Positions 22,831 through 32,934 of a DNA stretch of 64,000 nucleotides are shown in pieces. Location: the NCBI GenBank assembly GCA_014218235.1, contig CM024756.1, forward strand, positions 72,848,152-72,912,151, read 5' to 3'. The translations under genes and the position numbers were made by a program. The notes under the pieces are model-generated. The model ran no database searches. It was not told the DNA's origin and saw only the letters and a list, made by a program, of their open reading frames with translations. Source of the stretch: Colocasia esculenta. Lineage: Eukaryota > Streptophyta > Magnoliopsida > Alismatales > Araceae. The first letter of the stretch is position 1. Each line of letters begins with the position of its first letter.

Positions 22831-23300
22831 ATAGTCATCGGTTTCATATTGACTTGATATTATCTTTGTTGACTAGTCAAAGACCACGTATGCATCTCTC
22901 TGACACACCTGCATTTAATGAGACCTGAACGTATCTCTGCATGCATGCAGACGATATCATCCTTTATTATGCTTACTCAGATAACGTCTTTTAGACTTAA
23001 GCTATTTAGCATTACTATTTTCATGTCTATTGCTACTGACGTTGACTGACATTAGAGACAGCTTAGCTGTCTGCTATTTGAGATTGACATTTGTGCAGAT
23101 CTCTGAACCAGCTTCATGGTACAACGTTAAACAAAATAGAAGCCATAGGATAATTCTGAAGATCTCATCTCTTTGCGTGCTCAAGTGATCAAAAAGACTG
23201 TTGGCTGGAAGCTTCCAAGACTCCAGACACTCTTCAGTCTAACGACTACTCCCAAGAGAGAGACAACGGATACTTCAACGTCCATATTTCAAATTGAAGA

Positions 23301-23308
23301 TATAAATA
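23301..23308 (+). promoter_or_regulatory. TATA box of Copia-2 5' LTR
   Basis: TATAAATA, identical at 34398-34405 in the 3' LTR. Transcription would start about 30 bases downstream. Confidence 0.65.
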
Positions 23309-23569
23309 CAAGTAAGAAGAACAGAAGAAAGAATGACGTGCGTTCAAGCATTCAAGTCTTCTGAGAATTCTAGAGCAAAGATTTTCATTCCCATTGCTAT
23401 AGCTCTTAGCTCTCCATTTGTAGTGAAAAATCTTTGAGAGAGCTTGTTTAGTTCTGAGAGTGAGCTTAGATTAAGATCCTTTGCTCTCAGTGCTAGTTGC
23501 TTCAGATCCTTGCTTGTCCAAGCTTGATCTAGGGCTAGTCAATCTTTTCATAGATTCCCTTGTTTGTTT

Positions 23570-23737
23570 CCCTTCGGTTGTGAAGGAAGACCTGGTGGTA
23601 TCCAGGGTGTTGTTTCCCTTCGGTTGTGAAGGAAGACCTGGTGGTATCCAGGGTGTTGTTCCCTTCAGTGTGAAGGAAGACCTGGTGGGGTATCCAGGGT
23701 GTAGTTGTTCCCTTCGGGTGTGAAGGAAGACTAGCTG
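23570..23737 (+). repeat. leader minisatellite in Copia-2 LTR, four units
   Basis: Units begin cccttcggttgtgaagg at 23570, 23616, 23661 and 23710, a step of 45-49 bases, each followed by a gacctggtggtatccaggg-like block. cccttc...gaagg and cctgg...ccagg arms allow a hairpin in each unit. It lies downstream of the TATA box, hence in the RNA. The 3' LTR has it at 34670-34840. Confidence 0.88.
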
Positions 23738-24024
23738 AGCTGGGTGTTGTGGTGTCCTTAAGGGGGACTGTACCCTTGTTAGTGAAATCCTGAGAAATTG
23801 CTCAGGGACTGGACGTAGGACTCCTAAGGAGAGGAGGTCCGAACCAGGATAATTTCTTGTGTTGTGTGATTGTCTTTCTCTTGTGTGTTGTTATTCAAAC
23901 TAACAGTCACTAACCTCCTTCGAAGAACATTTGTGTGAATATTTTTGGTTACCGGTATCTCGTAGAATAATTTTTAAAGACCCATTCCCCCCCCCCCCAC
24001 TGGGCTCGTCAACTGGGCAACAAG

Positions 24025-24037
24025 TGGTATCAGAGCG
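24025..24037 (+). promoter_or_regulatory. primer-binding site of Copia-2
   Basis: TGGTATCAGAGCG two bases after the LTR; a perfect match to the usual plant initiator-Met-tRNA site. Confidence 0.93.
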
Positions 24038-24087
24038 AGTCTCTTTGACAAAGAAAGAAGATCCAACGATCTGAAGAATAAAGATCC

Positions 24088-25852
24088 ATGGCAGCCCAAG
24101 GTAGCATTGAAGGTCAGTCTGTCAACCGACCCCCTCTCTTTGATGGTGAAGACTATCCTTACTGGAAGACCAGGATGGAATATTTTCTACAAGGCCACGA
24201 CTATCAAATTTTGTCAATAGTAGAAGAAGGTGACCTGGTTGTCACAAATGAGAAAGCTCAATGGATAGATGATGACAGGATGAAAATTTCCTTGAATTGC
24301 AAAGCTAAGAGCATCCTTTGCTGTGCTTTGAGTAAGAAGGAATTCAATCGAGTTTCAGCCTGCAAATCCTCGATGGAAATGTGGGAAAAGCTCAGGATTA
24401 CTTATGAAGGTACAGACAAGGTAAAGGAGATAAGAATCGACATTCTTGTCACTCAGTATGAAAGATTTCAGATGCAGTCAGGTGAGTCAATCACTCAAAT
24501 GTTAGCCGATTCACTGATATCACCAATGGTTTAGCCAGTCTAGGGAGGACGTATGAGATTGCAGATATGGTAAGGAAAATTCTCAGATCCTTGCCATCCT
24601 TGTGGACACCTAAGGTCACAGCTATAGAAGAAGCTAATGACCTGAAAAGAATGTCAGTAGAAAAGCTCATTGGGTCCCTCATGGCCCATGAGATCAACAT
24701 GGAAAGGCTAGGAGAGTCATCTAGCAGAAAGAAGCACTCAAATGCCTTGAAAGTAGAAGAAGACTCACCAGAAGCCAGCTCAAATGAAAGTGAAAGCGAT
24801 GAGGATAGTGAGAATGAAGAAGCAATGCTTTCTAGGAGATTGCAATGGATCTTGGCTAAGAAGAAGAAGTTCCAATCTGGCAGAAGGCACTTCAAGAGGA
24901 ATAAGGACCTCAAGAAGCCAGATGGAAAAGAGATGAAGAAAGCAGAACCTATCTGCAACGAATGCAAGAAGCCAGGACACATAAGAGCTGAGTGTCCAAA
25001 GCTTAAGAAGCCAGAGTTCAGAAAGAAGGATAACTCCAAGAAGTTCAGAAAGAACAAGAAGAAGGCCATGGCAACTGCATGGGAAACAGCAGCAACTCAG
25101 ATAGTGAGTCATGCTCCAGCAGTGATGAAGAAGAAGCCAACCTGGCCTTTATGGCAAATACCGAGGATAAGGTAACTTCTGATTCCTCCTTTGATTCATG
25201 TAATGATTCTGATTCTGATAACATAGAGGAAGCTTTTAGTGAACTATACGATAATACAGAAATGTATGTAAACTATTAAAAGCATGTAAGAAGAATAATA
25301 CCTGTCTAGAAAATACTAATTCAGATCTAAAAACTGAAAATGAGGAACTAGAAAAACAAATAATGGAACTTAAGAGAAGAAATGAACTATTATGTGAAGA
25401 CTTAAAAGAGAAGAATAAACAATTCACTAAACTAGAAAAACAAGAAAATTCAGATGAATTAAGAAAATCAGTAAGAGAATTAAATGAAGAAAACAATAAA
25501 TTAGCAAGCACTCTAGAAAAATTTACAAATGGGAAAACTCCCTTATATTAAAAGGAGCTAGAAGATCAGGTAAAAATAAAAGAGGATTAGGATATACACC
25601 TCAAGACAATGAAGATACAATAATTTACCCTAAAACATATTCAACTCCAAAATTTATACCCGAACAAGACATTGCATACAAAGCTAACTTTAAATATATT
25701 GAAAGAGTAACAGAAATGTCTTGTTGCAGTCATTGCAACAAGCTAGGTCACATAAAAGAAATATGTCCAATAAGACATAAGAAATGGATAATAAAAAGGA
25801 AAAATGATGTCACTAACCCTCCAGGACCCAATAAAACTTGGGTACCTAAAAC
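24088..25852 (+). pseudogene. Copia-2 gag, broken by several frameshifts
   Basis: Starts at ATG 24088 with MAAQGSIEGQSVNRPPLFDG and DYPYWKTRMEYFL, the N-terminal block of plant copia gag. A frameshift near 24495 moves it to the frame of 24567-25175 (RKILRSLPSLWTPKV, EKLIGSLMAHEI, zinc knuckle CNECKKPGHIRAEC). Another near 25075 leads to an acidic Ser-rich stretch; then a coiled coil (25290-25540) and a second knuckle CSHCNKLGHIKEIC near 25725, ending in NKTWVPKT. Structure matches Copia-1 gag. Confidence 0.88.
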
Positions 25853-25960
25853 TTGAGGTTTCTATTTCAGGTCAACACTCGAGCATCCAAATGGTATTTG
25901 GACAGTGGATGCTCAAGGCACATGTCGGGAAACCAGAAGCTTTTCACCCACCTCCAAGCT
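25853..25960 (+). pseudogene. Copia-2 protease, truncated by internal deletion
   Basis: KWYLDSGCSRHMSGN (active-site Asp codon at about 25901-25903) is present, but within some 20 codons the sequence jumps to LVEGLPKVSG, which in intact relatives lies just before the CxxC of the integrase zinc finger. The remainder of the protease and the His pair of the zinc finger are missing, a loss of several hundred bases judged from Copia-1. Confidence 0.85.
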
Positions 25961-26984
25961 GAAGAAGAAAAGTCTTGTGGAAGGTCTGCCAAAAGTCAGT
26001 GGAAAGTTGGAAGGTGTATGCGGACCCTGTGCTAAGGGAAAGCACACTAAAAGCTCCTTCAAGTCAAAGACGGTGGTGACCACCTCAAAACCCTTAGAGG
26101 TCCTACATATGGATCTATTTGGGCCAATGAGGACCACCAGTCTTGGAGGAAAGAACTTTGGATTTGTCATAGTTGATGACTATTCAAGATTTACGTGGGT
26201 ATCATTCCTAGAGCATAAAGATGACACTTTTGAAAACTTTGTTAGTTTCAGCAAGAAGGTGCAGAAAGATCAAAAGTTCAGCATTGTGTCTATCCGATCA
26301 GATCATGGTGGTGAATTTCAAAATGAAAGGTTTGCTAGATTCTGTGATGATCAGGGAATTGAGCATAATTTCTCAGCACCAAGGACACCACAGCAAAATG
26401 GTATTGCTGAAAGGAAGAACAGAACCCTATTGGATATGGCAAGAACTATGCTCTCAGAATATGATCTGCCAAGATACTTTTGGGCTGAAGCAGTCAACAC
26501 AGCAAGCTACATTGTCAACCGAGCAATGATCAGACCAATCCTGAAGAAGACTGCTTATGAATTGTTCAAAGGGAAAAAGCCACAGATCAGCCATTTCAGA
26601 ACCTTTGGATGTTCGTGCTTCATTCACAACAATGGAAAAAGGCACATTGGTAAGTTGGATTCCAAATCAGATGAAGGCATCTTCATGGGGTACACTTCTA
26701 AACCGAAAGGCTATAGAGTGTTTAATAAATGTACCTTATTAATTGAACAGTCTGTGCACATTATTTTTGATGAAACTAACCCTTCCTTGAGAAAGGAAGT
26801 AGATAGTGATAATGATGATGCAGATGAATTGTCCAAGAAACTAAAGATACATCAATTGAGGACAAGGATGATCCACCTCTGGAAGAATTGCAACAAGAAT
26901 AAGTTACTCATGAAAATCTTCCAAAGGAGTGGAGATACAAGAAAGATCACCCACTTGAGAATATTATTGATGATCCATCCGTAG
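25905..26984 (+). pseudogene. Copia-2 integrase, N-terminal zinc finger lost
   Basis: The 359-codon frame has the Cys pair CGPCAKGKH, then LHMDLFGP (Asp), IRSDHGGEF (Asp) and QNGIAERKNRT (Glu) with the exact 35-residue gap, so the catalytic triad is intact, unlike Copia-1. FWAEAVNT, YELFKGKKP and FGCSCFIHNN follow. The tail after residue 300 drifts into the wrong frame. The HH half of the zinc finger is deleted. Confidence 0.9.
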
Positions 26985-28099
26985 GGGTAAGAACAAGAGG
27001 TAATGTTATCCCTTGTGATTACTTAGCTTTGTATCTAAAATAGAGCTTTGGACAGTCAATGAAGCTCTTACTGATGAATTTGGATAATAGCCATGCAAGA
27101 TGAACTAAATCAGTTCAAGAGAAACCAAGTATGGTCACTTGTTCCTAGACCATCAGATCATCCAGTCATTGGCACCAAATGGGTGTTTAGAAATAAACTA
27201 GATGAAGCTGGTGTAATCTTAAGAAACAAGGCCAGACTGGTAGCTCTAGGCTATTCTCAAGAGGAAGGCATAGATTTTGATGAAACTTATGCACTTGTAG
27301 CTAGACTTGAGGCTATTAGAATATTATTAGCTTATGCATCTGCTCTAAATTTAAAACTACTTCAAATGGATGTTAAATCTGTATTTTAAATGGTTTTATT
27401 AAAGAAGAGTCTATGTAGAACAGCCTCCTGGTTTTGATGATATAGACTTTCCAAATCATGTTTTTAAGTTGCATAAGGCTTTATATGGTTTAAAGCAAGC
27501 ACCTAGAGCATAGTATGCAAGGCTTAGCTCTTTTCTTTTGAAACATGGTTTCAGTAGAGGTCAAGTAGATAGTACTTTATTTATTAAATCAAAAGTCAAA
27601 CATATATTGCTAGTTCAAATTTATGTAGATGACATTATCTTGGATCTACTGATGAATCCTTTGCAAGTACTTTGAAAAGTTAATGCAGGGAGAATTCGAG
27701 ATGAGTATGATGGGGGAGCTCAAATACTTCCTTGGACTTCAAATCAAACAAGGAAAAGATGGCACTCACATCTGTCAAGCTAAGTACACCAAGGAACTGC
27801 TGAAGAAATTTGGATTTGATAACACCAAGCCACTGTCAACACCAATGGGTACATCAACAAGGATGGACAGCGACAAGGATGGTAAGAAAGTAGATCAACA
27901 AGTCTACAGAGGTATGATAGGTTCATTACTTTATTTAACAGCCAGTAGACCTGATATATTATTTAGTGTATGCATGTGTGCTAGGTATCAAGCAGATCCT
28001 AGAGAGTCACATTTGATTTCTGTAAAAAGAATTTTTCGATATTTAGCCAGAACTCATGATCTAGGTTTATGGTATCCAAACTCTTGTGAAATCATTTAG
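26985..28099 (+). pseudogene. Copia-2 reverse transcriptase, frameshifted
   Basis: Open part 27093-27389: MQDELNQFKRNQVWSLVP, KARLVALGYSQ, LLQMDVKSVF (first catalytic Asp). A frameshift follows; [16 protein letters not shown] (then TAG for Trp) and IYVDDII are recognisable to 27645, where bases are missing directly after the catalytic pair. It resumes in 27683-28099 with MGELKYFLGLQIKQ, LSTPM and RGMIGSLLYLTASRPDI. Confidence 0.88.
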
Positions 28100-28559
28100 T
28101 AGGGTATTCTGATGTTGACTATGCTGGATGCAAGGTAGATAGAAAAAGCACCAGTGGTTGTTGTCAGTTCTTGCAGGGTGTTTGATATCATGGTCTTCAA
28201 AGAAACAAAACTCAGTGGCACTATCAACAGCTGAAGCTGAATATGTAGCTGCTGGAAGTTGTTGTACACAACTCCTATGGATAAAGCAACAACTTGAAGA
28301 CTTTGGATTAAGTATCAAATCAATCCCTTTGCTGTGTGACAACACCAGTGCCATTAATCTCACCAAGAATCCAGTTCAGCACTCAAGGACCAAACATATT
28401 GAGGTCACATATCACTTTATTCGTGATCATGTTGCAAATGGAAATATTGAAATATCCTTTATTGATACAAATGGCCAATTAGCAGACATTTTCACAAAAG
28501 CCTTACCTGAAGAGAGATTCACATCTCTTAGAAGGGAATTAGGCATGTGCAATTTGTGA
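28100..28559 (+). pseudogene. Copia-2 RNase H
   Basis: VDYAGCKVDRKSTSG lies before a frameshift, then SWSSKKQNSVALSTAEAEYVA, LLCDNTSAINL, RTKHIEVTYHFIRDHV and LADIFTKALPEERF up to the stop at 28557-28559. Domain order and C-terminus are those of Ty1/copia RNase H. Confidence 0.9.
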
Positions 28560-28954
28560 TAAAAGTTTGCTTACAAATGGCACATTAAAATTTAAGAATT
28601 AAGTAATTTTCCCTCCATGGCGTTAAGCAAAAGAAATTCAAATTATCCTTTGTAACTGCTCTCTCATTGAAGTCGGTTTGAATAGTCAACACCGTTTGTC
28701 GTTTCCACCGCCTTTTGGCGCCTCACTTTCCACATCACATTAATTTATTTATAAAATCAATGACAGAACGATTCGTATCTCATTGTCTACCTTTTTCCCC
28801 TTTTCATCCTGTCGCATGAGCCAATGCCCTAACAATTCATATCTTAACCCTCTGCAAATTTGAACCTTCCTCCTCCTTCCCGCAAAATTTCTTTAGGGTT
28901 CCTTCTCTTCCCCTTCCGTCTCAACCCTCCAGAGACTTTCCCACACCTGAATCC
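28560..28954 (+). other. spacer between pol and third ORF of Copia-2
   Basis: About 395 bases, AT-rich then pyrimidine-rich just before the ATG at 28955 (runs of ctcc and cttcccg). No gene. It may hold the leader or an acceptor site for the third-ORF message; nothing decisive. Confidence 0.5.
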
Positions 28955-29680
28955 ATGGCCGCACCAGTCATCATCGGCAGTTTGGGTGGCTACAGCGCCG
29001 AGTTTCTCACTCCTGAGCAGCAGGAAAGGTTTACCTTTGTGTAGACGAAGCTCTGTGGAAACAAAGAAGTCGATGTGGCTAATCTAAGGAAAAATGGAAT
29101 GAGCAGCATGGCAGACTTGATCAATCAGATGCAGTGGTCGGGAGTCACCACCTTTTCAGAGGTTAGTTATCCGGACCTAGTAAAAGCATTCTTCGTTTGT
29201 ATGAGAACAGAGGAAGATGGGTCCCTCGTTTCTTCAGTGAAGGGAACCATGATTAGAATAGACTCTGAGTTGTTGAAGATGCTATTTGATGTGAAGACTT
29301 CCGGATTTATTGGGGTTCACACTGTGGACGCCCAAGTGAAAGGTTTGGGAATTGTAGGACCGGGCTTCAAGCTAAGGGATGGCAAGCTGGATATAAATCA
29401 ATTAACTGCTTTCAACCGCCTCCTTCACTTTATTGTCTGTCAAATCTTAGTTCCCAGAAGTGCAACTTTTTCATCTTGCACAAAGGCCAACTCAGACATG
29501 ATGTACTGGGCCATTCAAAATAAGGAGATAAATATGGCCGCAGTGATGATGGAAAGAATGAATTTTGCCAGAGATCAGATTTGGGACACCAAGAGTAAGT
29601 TAAATGTGTCCCTGCCTTATGCCCACCTACTTACCAAGATCTTTAACACTTCGGTGTTGATCTTTCTGGGGCAGTCGTAG
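28955..29680 (+). pseudogene. third ORF of Copia-2, N-terminal domain
   Basis: From ATG 28955 (MAAPVIIGSLGGYSAEFL) one frame runs to TAG 29678-29680, with one internal TAG at 29042-29044. Blocks such as VTTFSEVSYPDLVKAFF, LVSSVKGTMIRIDSELLK, LTAFNRLLHFIVCQILVPRS and LPYAHLLTKIFN have, from memory, the look of the plant retroelement-associated domain seen downstream of pol and resemble the layout of the Copia-1 third ORF. Reading past the stop needs a frame change near 29700. There is no signal peptide or membrane helix. Function unknown. Confidence 0.75.
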
Positions 29681-29732
29681 AGAAAATGGGCCAAGCATCA
29701 GGTCCAGGAACCTGAAGAAGAGTGGCTTCTCT

Positions 29733-31403
29733 GTGGAAAATGGTGTCTTGTTCAAGGCTTCAGTTGCTGAAGGCGAAGCCATCATTGACGACACCTCAGT
29801 TGTTCATCAGGAAATGGGATCAGCGGATGTGATTCCAGATTTGCCAGTGGAGTCAGTTTCAGCTCCAGCAGTTGGAGCAACAGAATCATCAGGCCCCTCT
29901 TTAGCAGAAGTCCAGTCTGAAAGTGCAGTAGACGAAGAAAGAGTATCTGAAGCAGCTTCAGAATTTCCAGAAGAGTCAGTTCCAATCTTTGCAGAAAGGA
30001 GAATTGAGGATATTCTCCCAGAGGACATTATTCCAGTTGAGGACCCACTACCCTCAACACTAGTTTCATCCATTCTTTCAGACATTATTGATTCGATTCC
30101 TTTCACCTCTAGTGCTCCAGAAGCTAGTGGGAGAATTGCTGAAGAGGCTGTGGCATCAGGCCACTTTGTTGTTCAAATGGAAGATGCTCCCATTCAGGGG
30201 GAGCAAGTATCAAATGAAGAAGAAGCTCCTGCTCAGGGGGAGCATTCAAAGGAAAATACAGAAGAAGAAGGAGCTCACTTTGATGAACCAGTGGACACTG
30301 CACCAGAAAATGATAATATCCCTCGTGGCTCAGAAGATGTCAGAGAAGGGGAGACAGCCAGCTCCTCCAGTTCGGATGATGATGAGCCTTCTCCAGCTTC
30401 AGAGGCTCAGAATAAAGGGAAAGAGGTAGAATCTAAAGTTCCATTGTTGACAAGTACTCCCTTTGAAAGGCAAGTAAAGCAGAAGATTATAATTAACTTG
30501 AAGCCTGTAATAGAGAGACTTGATGCTCAAGGACAAATCCTATGTTCTCTCCAGGCAGACACCAATTCAATCTTCATGAGCCAAGCATCAGCCTCCAAGG
30601 AATTAGCAAATGTGAGAAATGCCATAAAGTGGTTCAATAAAGAAATGGGCACTATGAAGGGGATGCTAGAGCAAATTCTGAAGGTGATTGGAGATCAGAT
30701 TCCTCCTCCTCCTCCTCCTCCTCCTGCTGACCAAGCCCAAGAACCAGGGCCTTCAGGGCCAGACGCAGTAGCAGTAGCTTCAGCAGAGGCAGCAGTGCAT
30801 GAGCAAGGGCCATCAGGGCCAGCACCCGAAGCAGCAGCAACACCAGAAGAGGTAGGGCCATCAGGGCCAGCTGATCAGGTTAAGAGGCCACCAGGGCCAG
30901 CTGAGCAAGGGTTAGGGCCATCAGGGCTAGTGGAGAGTGTGTCTGTGCAGACTGAGGCAGCTGAAGAGATCTTGGTAGCCAAGCCCCCAGCTTCTTCTTC
31001 TCCTTCTCACACACCCATTCCACCATCACCACCCTCAGCTCCTACCGCTCCACCTGCTCCTCAGACATTCAAGAAGCCCCAATCTAGACCCATTTCTTCT
31101 CCCACTCCATTTCCTTCTCAATCAACCTCAACTCCAGCCTCCTCTACCACCATTCTTTCGACATCACCAATTTTTGAAGCCCCTCCAGCATCCTCCGCTG
31201 AAGCTTCCTCCTCCTCTGGTCCCCCCTCTGGAGCAGCAGTTGATGACCTCCCAACTACTTCACACTCTTTTCTTCATCCTACTCCTCCACCCTCTTTCAT
31301 CACTATCATACCTGAACGAGCTCAACTCAACTCTCCCTTTATGGAAAAGATAAAGGATGAGTTTGAGGAAGGAATCCTCAGGTCTGTGCTGAAGGTAGGA
31401 TAA
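29733..31403 (+). CDS. third ORF of Copia-2, central acidic and Pro-rich part (556 codons open)
   Basis: The longest open frame in the window. Residues 1-225 are Glu/Ser/Asp-rich; residues 235-315 look like a helical, coiled-coil-prone region; then eight prolines (30703-30726), some seven GPSGP-like repeats (30745-30930) and a Ser/Pro/Thr-rich tail. It ends at TAA 31401-31403, where the frame goes on coherently, so the stop is likely secondary. Composition suggests a disordered linker between two folded ends. Not a host gene: it lies between pol and the 3' LTR on the element's strand. Confidence 0.75.
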   Translation: MENGVLFKASVAEGEAIIDDTSVVHQEMGSADVIPDLPVESVSAPAVGATESSGPSLAEVQSESAVDEERVSEAASEFPEESVPIFAERRIEDILPEDIIPVEDPLPSTLVSSILSDIIDSIPFTSSAPEASGRIAEEAVASGHFVVQMEDAPIQGEQVSNEEEAPAQGEHSKENTEEEGAHFDEPVDTAPENDNIPRGSEDVREGETASSSSSDDDEPSPASEAQNKGKEVESKVPLLTSTPFERQVKQKIIINLKPVIERLDAQGQILCSLQADTNSIFMSQASASKELANVRNAIKWFNKEMGTMKGMLEQILKVIGDQIPPPPPPPPADQAQEPGPSGPDAVAVASAEAAVHEQGPSGPAPEAAATPEEVGPSGPADQVKRPPGPAEQGLGPSGLVESVSVQTEAAEEILVAKPPASSSPSHTPIPPSPPSAPTAPPAPQTFKKPQSRPISSPTPFPSQSTSTPASSTTILSTSPIFEAPPASSAEASSSSGPPSGAAVDDLPTTSHSFLHPTPPPSFITIIPERAQLNSPFMEKIKDEFEEGILRSVLKVG

Positions 31404-32710
31404 TACATTCACAGGGCAGATCCTTCTAGTCCTGTCCCCAAGAAGAGGAAACTCAATTCTACTTCCTCCTCTTCCTCTGAACCCAAGTATCCACCTTTGT
31501 GGTTCTCTCTTACAGTGGTTAACAAACATAACTCATTGTATAGAGAGTATCTGACAAAGGTTGTTTTTGCAACAATTGTCAACCTTCCTTTTCTTAATCT
31601 TTCTGATCACTGAACCACTATCCTACCCTACACCTCTCTCACCAAATCCGAAAGAGCCAAAATCTTTTCTGGTGCTCATTCGAAATTTGAAGATCAATGG
31701 GGCAAAGGTCACAAGGATCTCTTAAAGAAATTCATCCTTGCCAAATCTGTTAGATTTCCTCCAAGGGACCACTCCCTGACCCTATCAGAATGGTTCAGAA
31801 TGCATCATCAAGAAGTCTGGGCTACTTACATTCAAAAGGAAATCAAAATGATCAGGCATTTCATGATTTTCAATAACTACAGATACATCAACAATCTTCC
31901 TGAAGTTCAGCTCAGCCAGTTTAAAAGAGCCATTTCAGCTTTGACTCCAGCCATCTCACATACATCAGATGTCCAGGTAGATTTTGCTACCCTCCAAGTA
32001 CCTGAAGAAATAGCTCTTACTCAAATTCACTTTCTAGTTATGGAGTCCTCTGTAGGATCCATTATCTTTGAACGTTTTGCCAGAGTAATGGGCAGAATTA
32101 AAGTGCAGAAAGGCTGTCTGGTAGCTTTTCCCAGATTCTTGTTTAGGGAATATCACCAGGGGCATGTAAGTGCTGAAGTTCTAGCCCCTATTCTGTCTGA
32201 ATGTGAAAGGCTCACATCTTCTGAATGGTCCAAGTTCTACCCCCTGTCAGCTCAGCAGCTATTTGAAATCAATGAAGCTCAAGCCAGGGAAGGCAAACCA
32301 ACCATTTCTCCAGTACTTTCCTTGATATGAACTCCATTCACCTTGTTGATGACCCCTTCAAAGTCTGGGAGGAACGATACAAAGTCTATGTGGCTCTTCA
32401 CAAGGCGCTCAGGGACAACCACAATCACGATCCTGTGACAATGGACCAATTCCTCACCTGTGCCAGCTTTGGGACTCGACGTTTCCTCAAGATGAACATG
32501 GACAAGGATGCATATGCTGATCTTCTCTATCAGCACCTAGATCTTCATCTCAAAAGGATGGCTTCCACCATGGGACCATCCTACTCTATACCTTTTGGAG
32601 TTTTTAAAACCCATTTTGAAGAACAGGAAGCACAGGCATGGGAAACCATCTCCCATTTTGCCTCTCTTTTGTCTCCTGCTTTCTACTTACCTGTACCTCC
32701 ACAGAATTAA
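31404..32710 (+). pseudogene. third ORF of Copia-2, C-terminal domain
   Basis: The same frame as 29733-31403 continues: a basic KKRKLN stretch that could be a nuclear signal, PPLWFSLTVV, a TGA at about 31611-31613, then 31800-32330 open (EWFRMHHQEVWATYIQKE, FRRVM-like helices). A frameshift near 32320 moves it to the frame of 32327-32710, which ends FYLPVPPQN at 32708-32710. I do not recognise the domain. With the parts upstream it would make a product of about 1,250 residues. Confidence 0.7.
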
Positions 32711-32783
32711 TAAAATCTCTTTGCTTGTGTGATCAAATCTTTCTCTTCTTTTCTTTGTCTCAGTTCGCTTTTTTGCTTAATGA

Positions 32784-32934
32784 CAAAAAGGGGGAGAAAA
32801 TACTTAGCATGTCTGAAATATTCATCCACTAGTTTTAAGGGGAGAAAATTAGCATGCCATATCTTTAGCATGGTTTCAGATACTTTTCATCCATGCTTAT
32901 TGTTCAGTTTTGTCATCACCAAAAAGGGGGAGAT
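32784..32934 (+). promoter_or_regulatory. double polypurine tract of Copia-2
   Basis: acaaaaagggggagaaaa (32783-32800) and ccaaaaagggggagat (32919-32934), the second abutting the 3' LTR. A weaker aaggggagaaaatt lies between (about 32837). Confidence 0.9.

Larger units (their letters stand above)
21818..24022 (+). repeat. 5' LTR of Copia-2 (2205 bp)
   Basis: Begins TGATGATCCGTCTG and ends CGTCAACTGGGCAACA. U3 holds an array of AACGATTTCTT and CAACGACTTG motifs (22060-22830). A TATAAATA box lies at 23301-23308. The transcribed part has four 45-49 bp repeats (23570-23737) and a C run just before the end. Confidence 0.95.

Noticed and set aside
29733..31403. Host gene for a Pro-rich protein
   Set aside because: Sits between pol and the 3' LTR of Copia-2 on the same strand, bounded by element signals.
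28955..32710. Envelope protein
   Set aside because: No signal peptide, no transmembrane segment; composition and domains point to an intracellular protein.
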